Source of the DNA: Pseudarthrobacter sp. NBSH8
GTDB taxonomy: Bacteria; Actinomycetota; Actinomycetes; Actinomycetales; Micrococcaceae
Assembly (NCBI RefSeq): GCF_014217545.1
Contig: NZ_CP043178.1
Span: 930,001-994,000 of the forward strand
Reading direction: 5' to 3'
Length of the DNA stretch: 64,000 bases
Part shown: positions 33,895 through 43,248 of the stretch, one piece after another
Position numbering within the stretch: position 1 is the stretch's first letter
Layout: each line of letters begins with the position of its first letter
Position numbers and translations under genes: made by a program
The notes under the pieces: generated by a model
Told to the model about the DNA's origin: nothing
Seen by the model: the letters and a program-made list of their open reading frames with translations, nothing else
Databases searched by the model: none

Positions 33895-34860
33895 TCATAC
33901 GGACGGCCAGTTCGCGGCGCCCGGTCCGTCTAACAAAGCGCTGGCGCTGCTCTGAGGCACCACCACGTGGACGGCATTGCGCTGGACGGTGAAATCGGAG
34001 GGCGTGGTCGTCGCGATCTCGCCGTCGAGGTTCACCGGCAGCGGCTGCTCGGTGACCAGCCGGACGCTTCGGCTGGTGAGGTGGTACACCCGGTCGTGTT
34101 CAATGAAGCTTCCGTCCTTGAGGAACCGCGCGATACTCACGTGTTCCTGCAGCGGCCCCGCCAGGATGGCGTAGATGTCGAGGGTGTGGTCATCGATCCC
34201 TGCGGTGGGGGAGACCGTGTTGCCGCCTCCGTAATGCCGGCCGTTGCCGACGGCCACCTGAAGCAGGTTGTCGAGCTCCAGCGGCTTGTGGTCCCCGTCG
34301 GGGAACTCAAGACGGGCTCCGAACGCCTTGTGCCCGGCATAAGCGCGCAGGGTGGCAATGCCGTAGGCCAATGGCCCGATGTACCGCTTCAGGCGGGGGC
34401 TGAGCGCTTCGGTAACAGCCACCGACAGGCCAACGGAGGCGACGTTGAGGAATGGCTCGCCGTTGGCCCGGCCGAGGTCGATGTCCACCACCTTCCCTTC
34501 GGCGATGGCAGCGCACGCCTCGGCAAGATTGTTCGGTATCTCCAGCGTGCGAGCGAAGTCGTTGGCGGTGCCCAGCGGAAGAACACCGAGCACAACGTTG
34601 GTGCCGGCAATCCGACCGGCGGCGTAGGACACAGTCCCGTCGCCGCCGCCGACAACCACCAGGTCGTGCCCGTCCGCAAGCACCCGGTCAAGCGTTCCGG
34701 CCAGGTCTGCCCCGGACAGCACGTGGTGCACCGAGGAAATGGGCACGCCTGCCTTGCGCATCGTGTCCACGGCAAGTTCGGGTGCCGCCCCTCGGCGTGA
34801 TCCGGCGTTGATTACAACGGCGGCAGAGCGTGCGTCCCTGGCAGCCTTCATGTGGGCCAT
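33895..34860 (-). CDS. diacylglycerol/sphingosine-type lipid kinase
   Basis: A 321-residue DAGK-catalytic family protein. The nucleotide loop is VVVGGGDGTVSYAAG, followed by GVLPLGTANDFARTL, and the C-terminal NAD-kinase-like beta domain includes DGEIATTTP. It likely phosphorylates a diacylglycerol-like lipid (compare YegS/DgkB). Gene order: it lies between the TPP enzyme and the duplicated tail of that enzyme. Confidence 0.9.
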   Translation of the reverse strand: MAHMKAARDARSAAVVINAGSRRGAAPELAVDTMRKAGVPISSVHHVLSGADLAGTLDRVLADGHDLVVVGGGDGTVSYAAGRIAGTNVVLGVLPLGTANDFARTLEIPNNLAEACAAIAEGKVVDIDLGRANGEPFLNVASVGLSVAVTEALSPRLKRYIGPLAYGIATLRAYAGHKAFGARLEFPDGDHKPLELDNLLQVAVGNGRHYGGGNTVSPTAGIDDHTLDIYAILAGPLQEHVSIARFLKDGSFIEHDRVYHLTSRSVRLVTEQPLPVNLDGEIATTTPSDFTVQRNAVHVVVPQSSASALLDGPGAANWPSV

Positions 34861-34882
34861 GTTAGGCGGTGGACCTGTGAAT

Positions 34883-36541
34883 TCAGCCCGCGACCGCCGC
34901 CTTCGCCTCCTGTTTGGCCTGCATCCACTCGCTCAGCCACGGGGCCCGGACGCTGGACGTGATCCGGCAGTCGGCCACGAAAGTTCCCGTGGCGCCGGCG
35001 TCGATCCAGTCCGTGAGTGCGGCAAGGTCCGCCAGTGAGCGGATGATCGCCGACTCGGCGCCGAGCGCGCGGGCGATGCCGCTGAAGTCCACCTCCGGGA
35101 TCAGCATGGGCTTTTCGGTCAGGCCCTGGGAGCCGTACTGGTGGATTTCGGCCCCGTAGGCGGCGTCGTTGTAGATCACGACGACCGCGCTGCTGGCCGC
35201 ACCAATCAGCGATTCGAGGTCGGACAGGCCCATCAGGAAACCGCCGTCGCCGGACGCCAGCACCAGGGTGCGGCCGTCCTCCACTGCGCGGGCTGCCCCG
35301 ACGGCGCTGGCAAGGCCCAGCCCGATGGCCTGGTAGGCGGTCCCCACCATGACCAGGTCCTGGGGCCTCGGGATGTGCCAGTACATGGGTGCCCAGCCGA
35401 CGAAGTGCCCTCCGTCCTGGACCACCGTGCGGCGCTCCGGCAGCACCGCATCCAGTGCCGTGGCCAGGGAGCGCGGGTCCAGCCGGCCGTCCGGGGTCTC
35501 GTCAGAGCCTGGGTGGTGCGCGGGTCCTTCGGCCACGCGCGTGCGGGCTTCCGCGCGCCAGCCTTCTCCCGAAGGTCCACCATCCAGCATCCGCAGGATG
35601 TGTCCCGCAGCAGACTTCACGTCCGCGCTGACGAACGTATCCACCCGGGGGTGCGTCGGCTGCAGGGCGGCGTCGATCTGGATGACGGTGCTGTCCGGGC
35701 CGAGCAGGTGCCCGAACCGCATGGTGAAGGGGCTCAGGCTCGCCCCGGCCACAAGGACCACATCGGCCTCACCCATGAGCCCGGCCGCGGTGTCGGTGCC
35801 GAAACCGCCCGCGACGCCCAGGTACCCCTCGCCTTTGAGGAGGTTGAGCGCCAGGGCGGTTCCGGCGGTTAGTGCGCCGAGGCGGTCGGCGAGTTCGCGG
35901 AGTTCGGGGCCGGCTCCGGCGAGGTGCGCACCGCGGCCGGCGAGGATCAGCGGCCGCTTTGCTCCGGCGAGCAGGCGGGCCACCTGCCCAAGGCCGCCGT
36001 CGACGTCGTCAATTACCGCTGCTGCCAGCGGCTCGGGAAGCTCTTCGTCCGCAGTCTCGAGCGCCGCGAGGTCGTAGGGAATGGCAATGACGACGGCGGT
36101 CCGCTTGGTGAGCGCGTACTCCACCGCCTGCCGCGTGATGGCGCCCGCGGCGTCGCGGGTGACGGTGAAGGTCGCCGCGCCGAGGCCTGCAGCGATTGCC
36201 GCCTGGTCCACGTCCTGGGGCCGGGCGCCGCTGCTCGGGGCGTCTCCGGTGACCAGCACGACGGGGATCTGCGCCTGGACCGACTCGGCCAGCGCCGTGA
36301 GCGCGTTGGTGAAGCCGGGGCCGTAGGTGGTGGTGCCCGCGGCGAGGCGTCCTGAGGTCCGGTAGTAGGCGTCGGCCGCGGCGATGGCAGCGCCTTCATG
36401 GCGGACGGGGGAGAATCGGAGGCCCAGCTTTTCCGCGGCGTCCAGGAAGTAGACGTTGCCGTTGCCCATCACGCCGAAGACATCGCTGAGGTAGCTGCTG
36501 AGAACCTGTGCCACGCGGCCGGAGACGGTAAGAGTAGTCAT
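34883..36541 (-). CDS. thiamine-diphosphate-dependent enzyme (2-oxo acid decarboxylase/acetolactate synthase fold)
   Basis: A 552-residue three-domain ThDP enzyme. The activating glutamate is Glu49 in VRHEGAAIAAADAY; the central domain includes AKRPLILAGRGAH; the cofactor motif begins GDGGFLMGLSDLESL and ends with VVIYNDAAYGAE. It is not clearly one known enzyme. The neighbouring Lrp regulator, HisC-like aminotransferase and permease suggest it decarboxylates a 2-oxo acid from an imported amino acid. Confidence 0.85.
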   Translation of the reverse strand: MTTLTVSGRVAQVLSSYLSDVFGVMGNGNVYFLDAAEKLGLRFSPVRHEGAAIAAADAYYRTSGRLAAGTTTYGPGFTNALTALAESVQAQIPVVLVTGDAPSSGARPQDVDQAAIAAGLGAATFTVTRDAAGAITRQAVEYALTKRTAVVIAIPYDLAALETADEELPEPLAAAVIDDVDGGLGQVARLLAGAKRPLILAGRGAHLAGAGPELRELADRLGALTAGTALALNLLKGEGYLGVAGGFGTDTAAGLMGEADVVLVAGASLSPFTMRFGHLLGPDSTVIQIDAALQPTHPRVDTFVSADVKSAAGHILRMLDGGPSGEGWRAEARTRVAEGPAHHPGSDETPDGRLDPRSLATALDAVLPERRTVVQDGGHFVGWAPMYWHIPRPQDLVMVGTAYQAIGLGLASAVGAARAVEDGRTLVLASGDGGFLMGLSDLESLIGAASSAVVVIYNDAAYGAEIHQYGSQGLTEKPMLIPEVDFSGIARALGAESAIIRSLADLAALTDWIDAGATGTFVADCRITSSVRAPWLSEWMQAKQEAKAAVAG

Positions 36542-36660
36542 GCAGGAATCTTGTGGCGTAGTTCACGGATAGGCAAGAGAGTCGAGTTTGGTTGGGATAT
36601 TTGGCAGGGAGTTGCCCGTCTAAGTGAAAATCTGCCCAGTTGTGGCGTGCATCACCGCAC

Positions 36661-37164
36661 TTAGCTGGAAGGGCGGGATTCCTGCTCCGACAGCCGGCTC
36701 AGGAGGCCGTCGTAGCGGGGCGGCATGAGTTCCAGCACGGAAATGGCCGTGCTGGTCCGCTGGATCCCCTCGATTTCCAGGATCTCGTTGGTGATGCGGT
36801 AGAGGTCGGCCGTGCTGCGTGCCACCACCTTGGCCATGAGGTCCGCGTCGCCGGTGGTGGCGTGCACCTCGATGACCTCCGGGATCGCGGCGAGCCCGTT
36901 TTCCACCGCACCGGTCCGCGTCTGGCTGATTGACAGGGAGAGGAAGGCCATCAGGTCATAGCCCAGCGCGGCAGGGTCCAGCCTCCGGCTGAAGGAGCGA
37001 AGGGCGCCGCTGCGCTCGAGCCGTGCCAGCCGGGCATGGACCGTGTTCCGTGCGACGCCGAGCGTCCGGGAGAGTGCCAGGGCGCTGGCTTCTGGATCGT
37101 TATCGAGGGCCAGGATGATCCTGCCGTCGAGCGAATCCACGGTGCGGGGGTTCGGGATGGTCAT
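36661..37164 (-). CDS. Lrp/AsnC family regulator
   Basis: A 167-residue regulator. The N-terminal helix-turn-helix has DGRIILALDNDPEASALALSRTLGVARNTVHARLARLE (described in parts: DGRIILAL and LGVARNTVHARLARLE), followed by the RAM ligand domain with VEVHATTGDADLMAKVVA. It is divergent from the aminotransferase gene at 37257 with 92 bases between, so it probably controls that gene and its permease in response to an amino acid. Confidence 0.9.
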   Translation of the reverse strand: MTIPNPRTVDSLDGRIILALDNDPEASALALSRTLGVARNTVHARLARLERSGALRSFSRRLDPAALGYDLMAFLSLSISQTRTGAVENGLAAIPEVIEVHATTGDADLMAKVVARSTADLYRITNEILEIEGIQRTSTAISVLELMPPRYDGLLSRLSEQESRPSS

Positions 37165-37256
37165 ATTTTCACCACAGACAGTCGAAGTTGAGCAGAAGTC
37201 CCAATGGGTTGAGCGTATCTTGCATTGTGCGCCGGGTCACAACATGATCGTTCCTC

Positions 37257-38354
37257 ATGACCCGTGATCAGCTCCTGACCGCACCCGACACCACGCTCCC
37301 CACCCTTCGTGGCGCTGTGGCCGGACTTCCGCTCTACGTCCCGGGCCGGCGCAGTGCCGGCTTGGACATTGCTGCCCTCGCCAGCAACGAAAGCCATTAC
37401 GCGCCGCTGCCTGCTGCCGCGGCTGCGGTGGCCGAAGCGGCCGGCACCATGAACCGCTACCCGGACAGTGCCGCCGTCGAACTCCGTGAACGGCTCGCCC
37501 GGCACCTGGGCGTCACCGCCGGGGAGGTCGCGGTGGGGCCCGGCAGCGTGGGCGTCCTCCAACAGATCATCACCGGACTGTGCGACGCCGGGGATGACGT
37601 GATCTTCGCGTGGCGTTCCTTCGAGGCGTACCCCATCCTGGTTGAGCTGGCAGGTGCCCGGCCGGTCCGCATCCCGCTGGACGACGCAGAGGGCCACGAC
37701 CTTGATGCCATGGCCGCGGCCGTCACCGACCGCACGAAGGTCATCCTGCTCTGCACCCCCAACAATCCCACCGGCGTGCCGATCAGCCACGAACGCATCG
37801 AGGCCTTCCTGCAATCCGTCCGCTCCGACATCCTCGTGGTGATCGACGAGGCCTACGTGGAATACGCCGAAGCGGGCAGCGGTTCCGACTCCCTGGCGCT
37901 CTACCGCCAGTACCCGAACGTCTGCATCCTGCGCACCTTCTCGAAGGCCTACGGACTCGCCGGCCTCCGCGTGGGCTACGCCGTCGCGGCGCCGGCCATC
38001 GCCGAGGGACTGCGCCGGACGGCCCTTCCCTTCGCCGTGAGCGCGCTGGCCCAGAAGGCGGCCGTCGCGTCGCTGGACGCGGGGGAGGAGATGGAAGCGC
38101 GGGTGGCCGCCGTCAGGCAGGAGCGCGCCCGGATGGCCGCGCGGCTGGAAGCCCAGGGCTGGAAGCTGCAGCCGAGCCAGGGCAACTTCCTGTGGATCCG
38201 GGCGGATGACGATCTCTGCGCGAGGCTAATGGACGCGTTCGACGCCGCGGGCATCCTGGTCCGGGCATACCAGGGCGACGGCGTGCGGATCACCGTTGCC
38301 GATCCCGCCTCCAACGACCGCGTGCTCCGGCTCCTTGAGGCCCACGCAGACTGA
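37257..38354 (+). CDS. histidinol-phosphate-type aminotransferase
   Basis: A 365-residue fold-type I aminotransferase of the HisC/aromatic group. The PLP lysine is in LRTFSKAYGLAGLRVGY; substrate-site motifs are VAIDEAYVEY-like VVIDEAYVEYAE and TPNNPTGVPIS. It is not in a his operon: the neighbours are Lrp and an amino-acid permease, so an aromatic or other catabolic transaminase is more likely than histidine synthesis. Confidence 0.88.
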   Translation: MTRDQLLTAPDTTLPTLRGAVAGLPLYVPGRRSAGLDIAALASNESHYAPLPAAAAAVAEAAGTMNRYPDSAAVELRERLARHLGVTAGEVAVGPGSVGVLQQIITGLCDAGDDVIFAWRSFEAYPILVELAGARPVRIPLDDAEGHDLDAMAAAVTDRTKVILLCTPNNPTGVPISHERIEAFLQSVRSDILVVIDEAYVEYAEAGSGSDSLALYRQYPNVCILRTFSKAYGLAGLRVGYAVAAPAIAEGLRRTALPFAVSALAQKAAVASLDAGEEMEARVAAVRQERARMAARLEAQGWKLQPSQGNFLWIRADDDLCARLMDAFDAAGILVRAYQGDGVRITVADPASNDRVLRLLEAHAD

Positions 38355-38408
38355 AAACCCGACTGACCTGAAACCCAATCCGTTCCACCTACAACCAGAG
38401 GACTCCCC

Positions 38409-39821
38409 ATGGAACAACAGACAATGACGTCTGGCCGCGCACTGGGCGCCGCACTCAAACCCCGCCAGCTCACCATGATGGGGCTCGGAAGCGCCATCGG
38501 CGCGGGCCTCTTCATCGGCTCCGGCGCGGGCATCCAGGCTGCCGGCCCGGCCGTGCTGATCTCCTACCTCGTGGCCGGCACCCTCATCATCCTGGTGATG
38601 TGGGCCCTCGGTGAGATGGCCGCCGCAAATCCGGACAGCGGCGCCTTCTCCGTTTACACCGCCAAGGCGTACGGGCCGGTGGCCGGTGCCACGGTGGGCT
38701 GGCTCTGGTGGCTGCAGCTCGTGGTGGTCATCGCGGCCGAGGCGCTCGGGGCGGCAGGCCTGCTGGCCACCATCTTCCCGGTCCTGCCGGTGTGGCTGAT
38801 GGCCTTCGTGTTCATCGTGGTGCTCACCGCTGTGAACCTCACCAGTGTGAAGAACTTCGGTGAGTTCGAGTTCTGGTTCGCCCTGCTCAAGGTGGCGGCA
38901 ATCGTCGGGTTCCTCCTGGTGGGCGCTGCCCTGCTCTTCGGCTGGCTGCCGGGCGTTCAGTCGCCGGGCCTGACCAACTTCACCGGTGCCGGCTTCGCGC
39001 CCGACGGTTTCGCCGGGATCGCCACGGCACTTTTCGTGGTGGCGTTCGCGTTCGGCGGCACCGAGATCGTGTCCGTGGCGGCAGCTGAGACCGCCGAGCC
39101 TGCCCGCAGCGTGCGGACAGCAGTCCGCACGGTGCTGTGGCGCATCCTGGTTTTCTACATCGGCTCCATCTTCATTATCGCGGCCGTGGTTCCCGTGGGT
39201 TCGGCGGGGCTGAAAAGCCCGTTCGCCGCGGTACTGGACGCCGCAGGCATGCCCGGCGCAGCCACCGCAATCACCCTGGTGGCCGTCGCAGCACTGCTCT
39301 CAGCCCTCAACGCCAACCTCTACGGTGCCTCACGGATGGCGTACTCCCTCGCCGAGCGCGGTGTAGCGCCGCGCGTGCTTGCTTCCGTGTCCAAGGCCCG
39401 GGTTCCGGTTGTCGCGGTCCTGGCCAGCGTTGCCTTCGGCGTTGTCACGGCCGTGCTCGAGGTGGCCTTCCCGGAGAAGGTCCTTCCCGTCCTGCTCAAC
39501 ACTGTGGGTTCGACGTGCCTGCTGGTGTGGACGTCCGCGCTCCTCGCCCAGCTGGCGCTGCGCCTCCGCGCCGACCGGGAGGGAACGGAGCTTCCCCTGC
39601 GGATGGCCGGCTTCCCGTGGCTCACGGGCTTCGGTCTCCTCATCCTGGCCGCGATCTTCACTGTGGGCTTCATCGGCGAGGACTCCCGCCCCCAGCTCCT
39701 GAGCACTTTCGGACTCGTGGCGCTTTTGGCGGTGGCTAACTGGCTTCACCACCGTTCCGGGAAGGTCTCGGGCCGCGGCAAGTCTTCGGATGATGCCAAG
39801 GAGCCGGTGCTCATCGACTGA
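38409..39821 (+). CDS. amino acid permease (APC superfamily, GABA/AnsP type)
   Basis: A 470-residue permease with about 12 helices. The first helix has the substrate-binding GLGSAIGAGLFIGSGAGI, and the AFAFGGTEIVSVAAAE motif of helix 6 is typical of bacterial amino acid:H+ symporters. It starts 54 bases after the aminotransferase gene and is probably co-transcribed with it. A downstream terminator is at 39866-39899. Confidence 0.9.
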   Translation: MEQQTMTSGRALGAALKPRQLTMMGLGSAIGAGLFIGSGAGIQAAGPAVLISYLVAGTLIILVMWALGEMAAANPDSGAFSVYTAKAYGPVAGATVGWLWWLQLVVVIAAEALGAAGLLATIFPVLPVWLMAFVFIVVLTAVNLTSVKNFGEFEFWFALLKVAAIVGFLLVGAALLFGWLPGVQSPGLTNFTGAGFAPDGFAGIATALFVVAFAFGGTEIVSVAAAETAEPARSVRTAVRTVLWRILVFYIGSIFIIAAVVPVGSAGLKSPFAAVLDAAGMPGAATAITLVAVAALLSALNANLYGASRMAYSLAERGVAPRVLASVSKARVPVVAVLASVAFGVVTAVLEVAFPEKVLPVLLNTVGSTCLLVWTSALLAQLALRLRADREGTELPLRMAGFPWLTGFGLLILAAIFTVGFIGEDSRPQLLSTFGLVALLAVANWLHHRSGKVSGRGKSSDDAKEPVLID

Positions 39822-39865
39822 ATCAGGCGCCGTGAACCCACTTCGCAGGTTCAAGGTAAATACGA

Positions 39866-39899
39866 AGGGCGCGTCCGACTTTGGCGGGCGCGCTCTTTT
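39866..39899 (+). terminator. rho-independent terminator after permease
   Basis: An imperfect GC-rich hairpin (GGCGCGTCC with GGCGGGCGCG) followed by TCTTTT. It closes the aminotransferase-permease operon. Confidence 0.6.
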
Positions 39900-40005
39900 G
39901 CAATGGGCGGTAGCGTCGGGGTCACGAAAGGCGAAAGCCGTGAGGCGGTAATAACCCAGTGACAAGTCAAACTTGTTGGATCGCCAGAATCCGGCTTTCC
40001 GAGAT

Positions 40006-40117
40006 CGCCAGTCCCGCTCGCATCGTGCACGCATTCTCGGTCTGCTGCTGATTCCTCTTGATCCGGGTCCGGTGGTGCCGCTGCGCCGCGCACCGGATAG
40101 GCGGAGGGCCGCTCATG
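40006..40117 (+). pseudogene. methyltransferase middle fragment
   Basis: About 110 bases that match 4037-4148 of the methyltransferase gene almost base for base (CGCATTCTCGG..TGCTGCTGATT). They code for the segment RSRSHRARILGLLLIPLDPG. Both ends are cut. It abuts the GYD fragment on its right. Confidence 0.85.
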
Positions 40118-40245
40118 GTGCCGGAAGATATTAACGAAGCGTCCAAGATGGCGCCGTCATACAGGGCTCCAGGGAAAGGGGCGTAGCCGACGGGGCACCT
40201 AGCCAGCGGCCGCCGTCGGGAATTACGACGGCGGTGCGTGGGCGG
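40118..40245 (+). pseudogene. GYD gene 3' fragment with its terminator
   Basis: The first 69 bases code for PEDINEASKMAPSYRAPGK and a stop, matching the end of the GYD protein (VEDIDEAAKKTPSYRAPGR). The following hairpin (GCCAGCGGCCGCCGTCG..) is a decayed copy of the one at 29168-29208, so the copied unit included the terminator. Confidence 0.85.
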
Positions 40246-40276
40246 GTGCCGACGGTCGGCTTAGGTGTGCGGCAGC

Positions 40277-40552
40277 GATGGGGCCCGTCGTCGGCGGTTT
40301 GCTGCTGAGCTTGCTGGGCTGGCAGGCGCTGTTCGCTGTCAACGTGCCGCTCGCGCTGCTGGCGCTGATTGTGGTGCACCGGGCGGTGCCGGCCGATGCC
40401 GGACGCGAAACCGGGAAGCTCTCAACTCTGATCCGTGACTCCGACGTCCCGGGCATACTGGCCTTCGTCGCCTCGCGGATGTTCGCGATGATGGCGCTGC
40501 TGAACGTGATGCCGGGATACCGCTGGTGGCTCCCGGGCGCGGCGACAGTGGC
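40277..40552 (+). pseudogene. MFS exporter internal fragment
   Basis: About 275 bases that match 1240-1510 of the MFS gene with scattered substitutions: GPVVGGLLLSLLGWQALF through NVMPGYRWWLPG. Both ends are cut. After 40555 the sequence to 41035 holds no gene I recognise. Confidence 0.88.
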
Positions 40553-41035
40553 CTGGATGGTGTCGTGCCACGCAACTACCTTGCCGTCCTCGGTCCGGGG
40601 GTGCCCAGCTCCAGTGTGGTCACGCCCAGCGCGCCGGGGAGTTCGAGAACGGTCCAAGGACTTCTCGGTCCATTCGTCGCGGCCGTCGCGGCGACGGCGG
40701 AACTCGCCATTGTAGCGATGAGGCAGCGGCTGCCGCGGCGGTCAGGATTGGGCGCAGTGGTGTATCCGCATTGGATGACGGGGCCAGCTGTCCGCCGGCG
40801 ACCCGTCCACGCTAGGGAGGCGTTGCGTGCTCGGTGCGGGGAGTTGGAGGGGAGGTTAGCGGCAGTTGATGCCATTTCGGCGCGCATAGTCAAAAATCCC
40901 CATCCGAGTAACGACACTTAATGCTCGTCTAGCCGTTGTCATTGAAAATCTCTGGGACACGGTTATTGTACGACCATGGATTGGTAACGCGCGTCGGCAG
41001 GGCCATTCAGAGCATCGAAGAGAAATCGAGTTTCA
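40553..41035. other. no recognisable gene
   Basis: Junk-like sequence after the MFS fragment. Open frames exist on both strands but none has a convincing start, ribosome site or motif. G+C content falls noticeably from about 40.9 kb, marking the left edge of the lower-G+C island. Confidence 0.5.
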
Positions 41036-42088
41036 GTGACAACTGCAGGCGATAAGAAAGTTGCCCCGATAGGTATGACAACAGAGTCGCTGCCGAAAGG
41101 GCGGCAAGGATTCCGCGTCTGGGGGTCCAGCCTCTATTACGACTTACGAGTCGTCGGCGGTAACCACTATGTGGATTCTTATGTAGCCATTCATGAAGGC
41201 GTGAGCGGCGTAACCGGGGGCGTACGTATTAGGGAAGTCGCTGAACTTGTCTACGAACCCTCAAATCCAAATGACGGCAACGCGGTTTCCGTGTATGTCA
41301 GAGGGTTGCTCGTTGGGTATCTTGCTAGGGATGATGCTGCGTACTTTGGTCCGCTCATTGGCGCCATTCGCGATGGTGGATTTTCAGCGATTTGTGACGT
41401 CCAATTGTGGTTCAAGGTAACCGAGATCGACAAGTACATCGAGGTTCCAAACCAGTGGTGGAGCCCCGAGGACCTCGACGAGCCGCCCACTGCATGGCAA
41501 GCTGTTGAAGGCGAAACCGAGCCGCAGTACTCGTGCGGGGCCGAGCTTGCCCTTCGCGGCCATAATGCGATTTATCCGGTGAACGGACACCCGCCGGGGC
41601 ATTACGCCATGCTGCCTCCAGGGCGCATGATTCCCGTCTACGACCTCGACGAGGATGCCCCGCCACTCCGCCAAATCCGAAAGATTAGCGATGAGTTTGG
41701 AGGCCGGAGTCTTGCAGCCTTTGGCACCCTTACGGTAGGCAGTGATGGAAAACGAGAACGAGCTGTAGTGAGTATCGATGGGGTCCCGATAGGGCGGCTC
41801 AGTCTTCCCGCAAGCAAAGACTATGTCCCCCTCATAAAAGCAGAGCTTTCCGAATTCGACGAGCTTGCTGTAGAACTGCACATCGAAGACGGGGTGTGCC
41901 ACCTAAACTCTCTACGCGCCTTTGAAACAAATCTGTCTCCACTGCCTCGGAAAGAACTCATCAACTGGCACAACCATCTTCCTTTCATACCCCAAGCCGA
42001 CTTGACGCAATATCCAGAACGCTTCGTACACAAGGTATGGTCTGAGGAAGTAGGAGGCTACATTCATCCGCACGAAGACCCCCAGTGA
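41036..42088 (+). CDS. HIRAN-like domain protein
   Basis: A 350-residue protein from GTG 41036 (ATG 41075 is an alternative). Residues about 62-105 (VRIREVAELVYEPSNPND, GNAVSVYVRGLLVGYLARDDA) match the HIRAN pattern, a small beta-barrel that in helicases such as HLTF binds DNA ends. The second half (about 220-280) repeats a related beta layout (FGTLTVGSDGKRERAVVSIDG). There is no helicase or nuclease motif. It lies 1.1 kb upstream of the Z1 operon and has the same lower G+C. Confidence 0.65.
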   Translation: MTTAGDKKVAPIGMTTESLPKGRQGFRVWGSSLYYDLRVVGGNHYVDSYVAIHEGVSGVTGGVRIREVAELVYEPSNPNDGNAVSVYVRGLLVGYLARDDAAYFGPLIGAIRDGGFSAICDVQLWFKVTEIDKYIEVPNQWWSPEDLDEPPTAWQAVEGETEPQYSCGAELALRGHNAIYPVNGHPPGHYAMLPPGRMIPVYDLDEDAPPLRQIRKISDEFGGRSLAAFGTLTVGSDGKRERAVVSIDGVPIGRLSLPASKDYVPLIKAELSEFDELAVELHIEDGVCHLNSLRAFETNLSPLPRKELINWHNHLPFIPQADLTQYPERFVHKVWSEEVGGYIHPHEDPQ

Positions 42089-43248
42089 CAGCTGCGGCCG
42101 TCAGCCACCTCATGAGCCAAAGTCAGTAGAGACCTTCTCGCTGATACGCCATTTGGCTTGCGCAGATGATCAAAACGTCGAGGCGAACTCCAAGAGTGTG
42201 GGGCGCCGACTATGATCCGGACGGTTGCACCCGTTGTCCCTGTCCGCTAATCCCCTAGTGCGCTTTTCAGGTTTCCTGATGGGCGGGCCGCTTCCGCCCG
42301 GGCCCGGCGAGTATGTCGCCGTACTTCTGGCTTAGGTGATGATAGGGGCGTTGATCACCTGAGGGCCAGCGGCCTTGGGAACCAACAAAGGCCCAGCCAG
42401 AACGAGAGCGGCGGAGCCAGCTCGGTCCGATAGTGCAGCTGGATAGTCAGGACCATGAGTCGTTCGTGGTGTCTTTGTTCTTGTGGCCGGCGCGGAGGAC
42501 GACCGACTAGTTGTACCTGCCAATAGCGCCAAGCCAAGCACCGACATAGGTGTTCGAACCGGGGAGCGAGCTTTGGCCTGATGGCCTACTATGCTCTGCG
42601 GTTCCCCGAGCTGGCCAGCTCCTTGGCCAACGCCCGCCCGCAGGCGTGCTGGTCTGCTCCTGGCGAGTGCCGGGCACTCGCGCGACTGAGTAGTGGATGG
42701 CGCTGAATGCGGCCGCGCCATTTAGCCTCGAGATTTCATCGGGGGTGTGACCGGGGCGCGTAATTAAAGCCTGAAAGGCGCCCTGACGTGGGAAAATGTA
42801 GTTACCACACCGCAATAGGAACCGTCAGGCCGACAGTCAGCCCTGAACCATCAGAAACCCCGCCTCATGAAAGATCGAGGTTAGAACATCGTGTATGTAC
42901 TCGGTGTGATTAGGCACCGCCCGAGGCGGAGCGGGCTTCGTGGCTCTGTTCGGGTTGTCCAACCTGACCCCGGCAGGAACGCTCCCGTGCGTCTACGGAA
43001 CCTAGATGACGTCATCCGCAATTCTTCCTCTCGAACGTTGGCTCTTTTGCCCCCACCTCGGACGTGACTATGTATTGCCCAAACCGACGGCGCGCAGCCA
43101 CGAACGCTATGTAGCGCCTGGGTATCTTACAAGAAGGGAAGTAAGCCTTCGGCGCTTGCCTGCACGGTATGCCATTGTGGTTCGGACGAGTCCGGCCGCT
43201 ACCATCTGACAAGAGTTGCTACGAACACTGACGGATTATGGGGAAAAG
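42089..43248. other. 1.1 kb with no supportable gene
   Basis: Short frames overlap on both strands (for example minus 42507-42815 and plus 43006-43209) but none has a ribosome site, domain or consistent coding character. It may be decayed mobile-element or regulatory DNA upstream of the Z1 operon. I could not place a promoter with confidence. Confidence 0.5.

Noticed and set aside
43006..43212. Small overlapping frames on both strands before the Z1 gene
   Set aside because: They have no ribosome site and no recognisable sequence, and the two strands are equally open.
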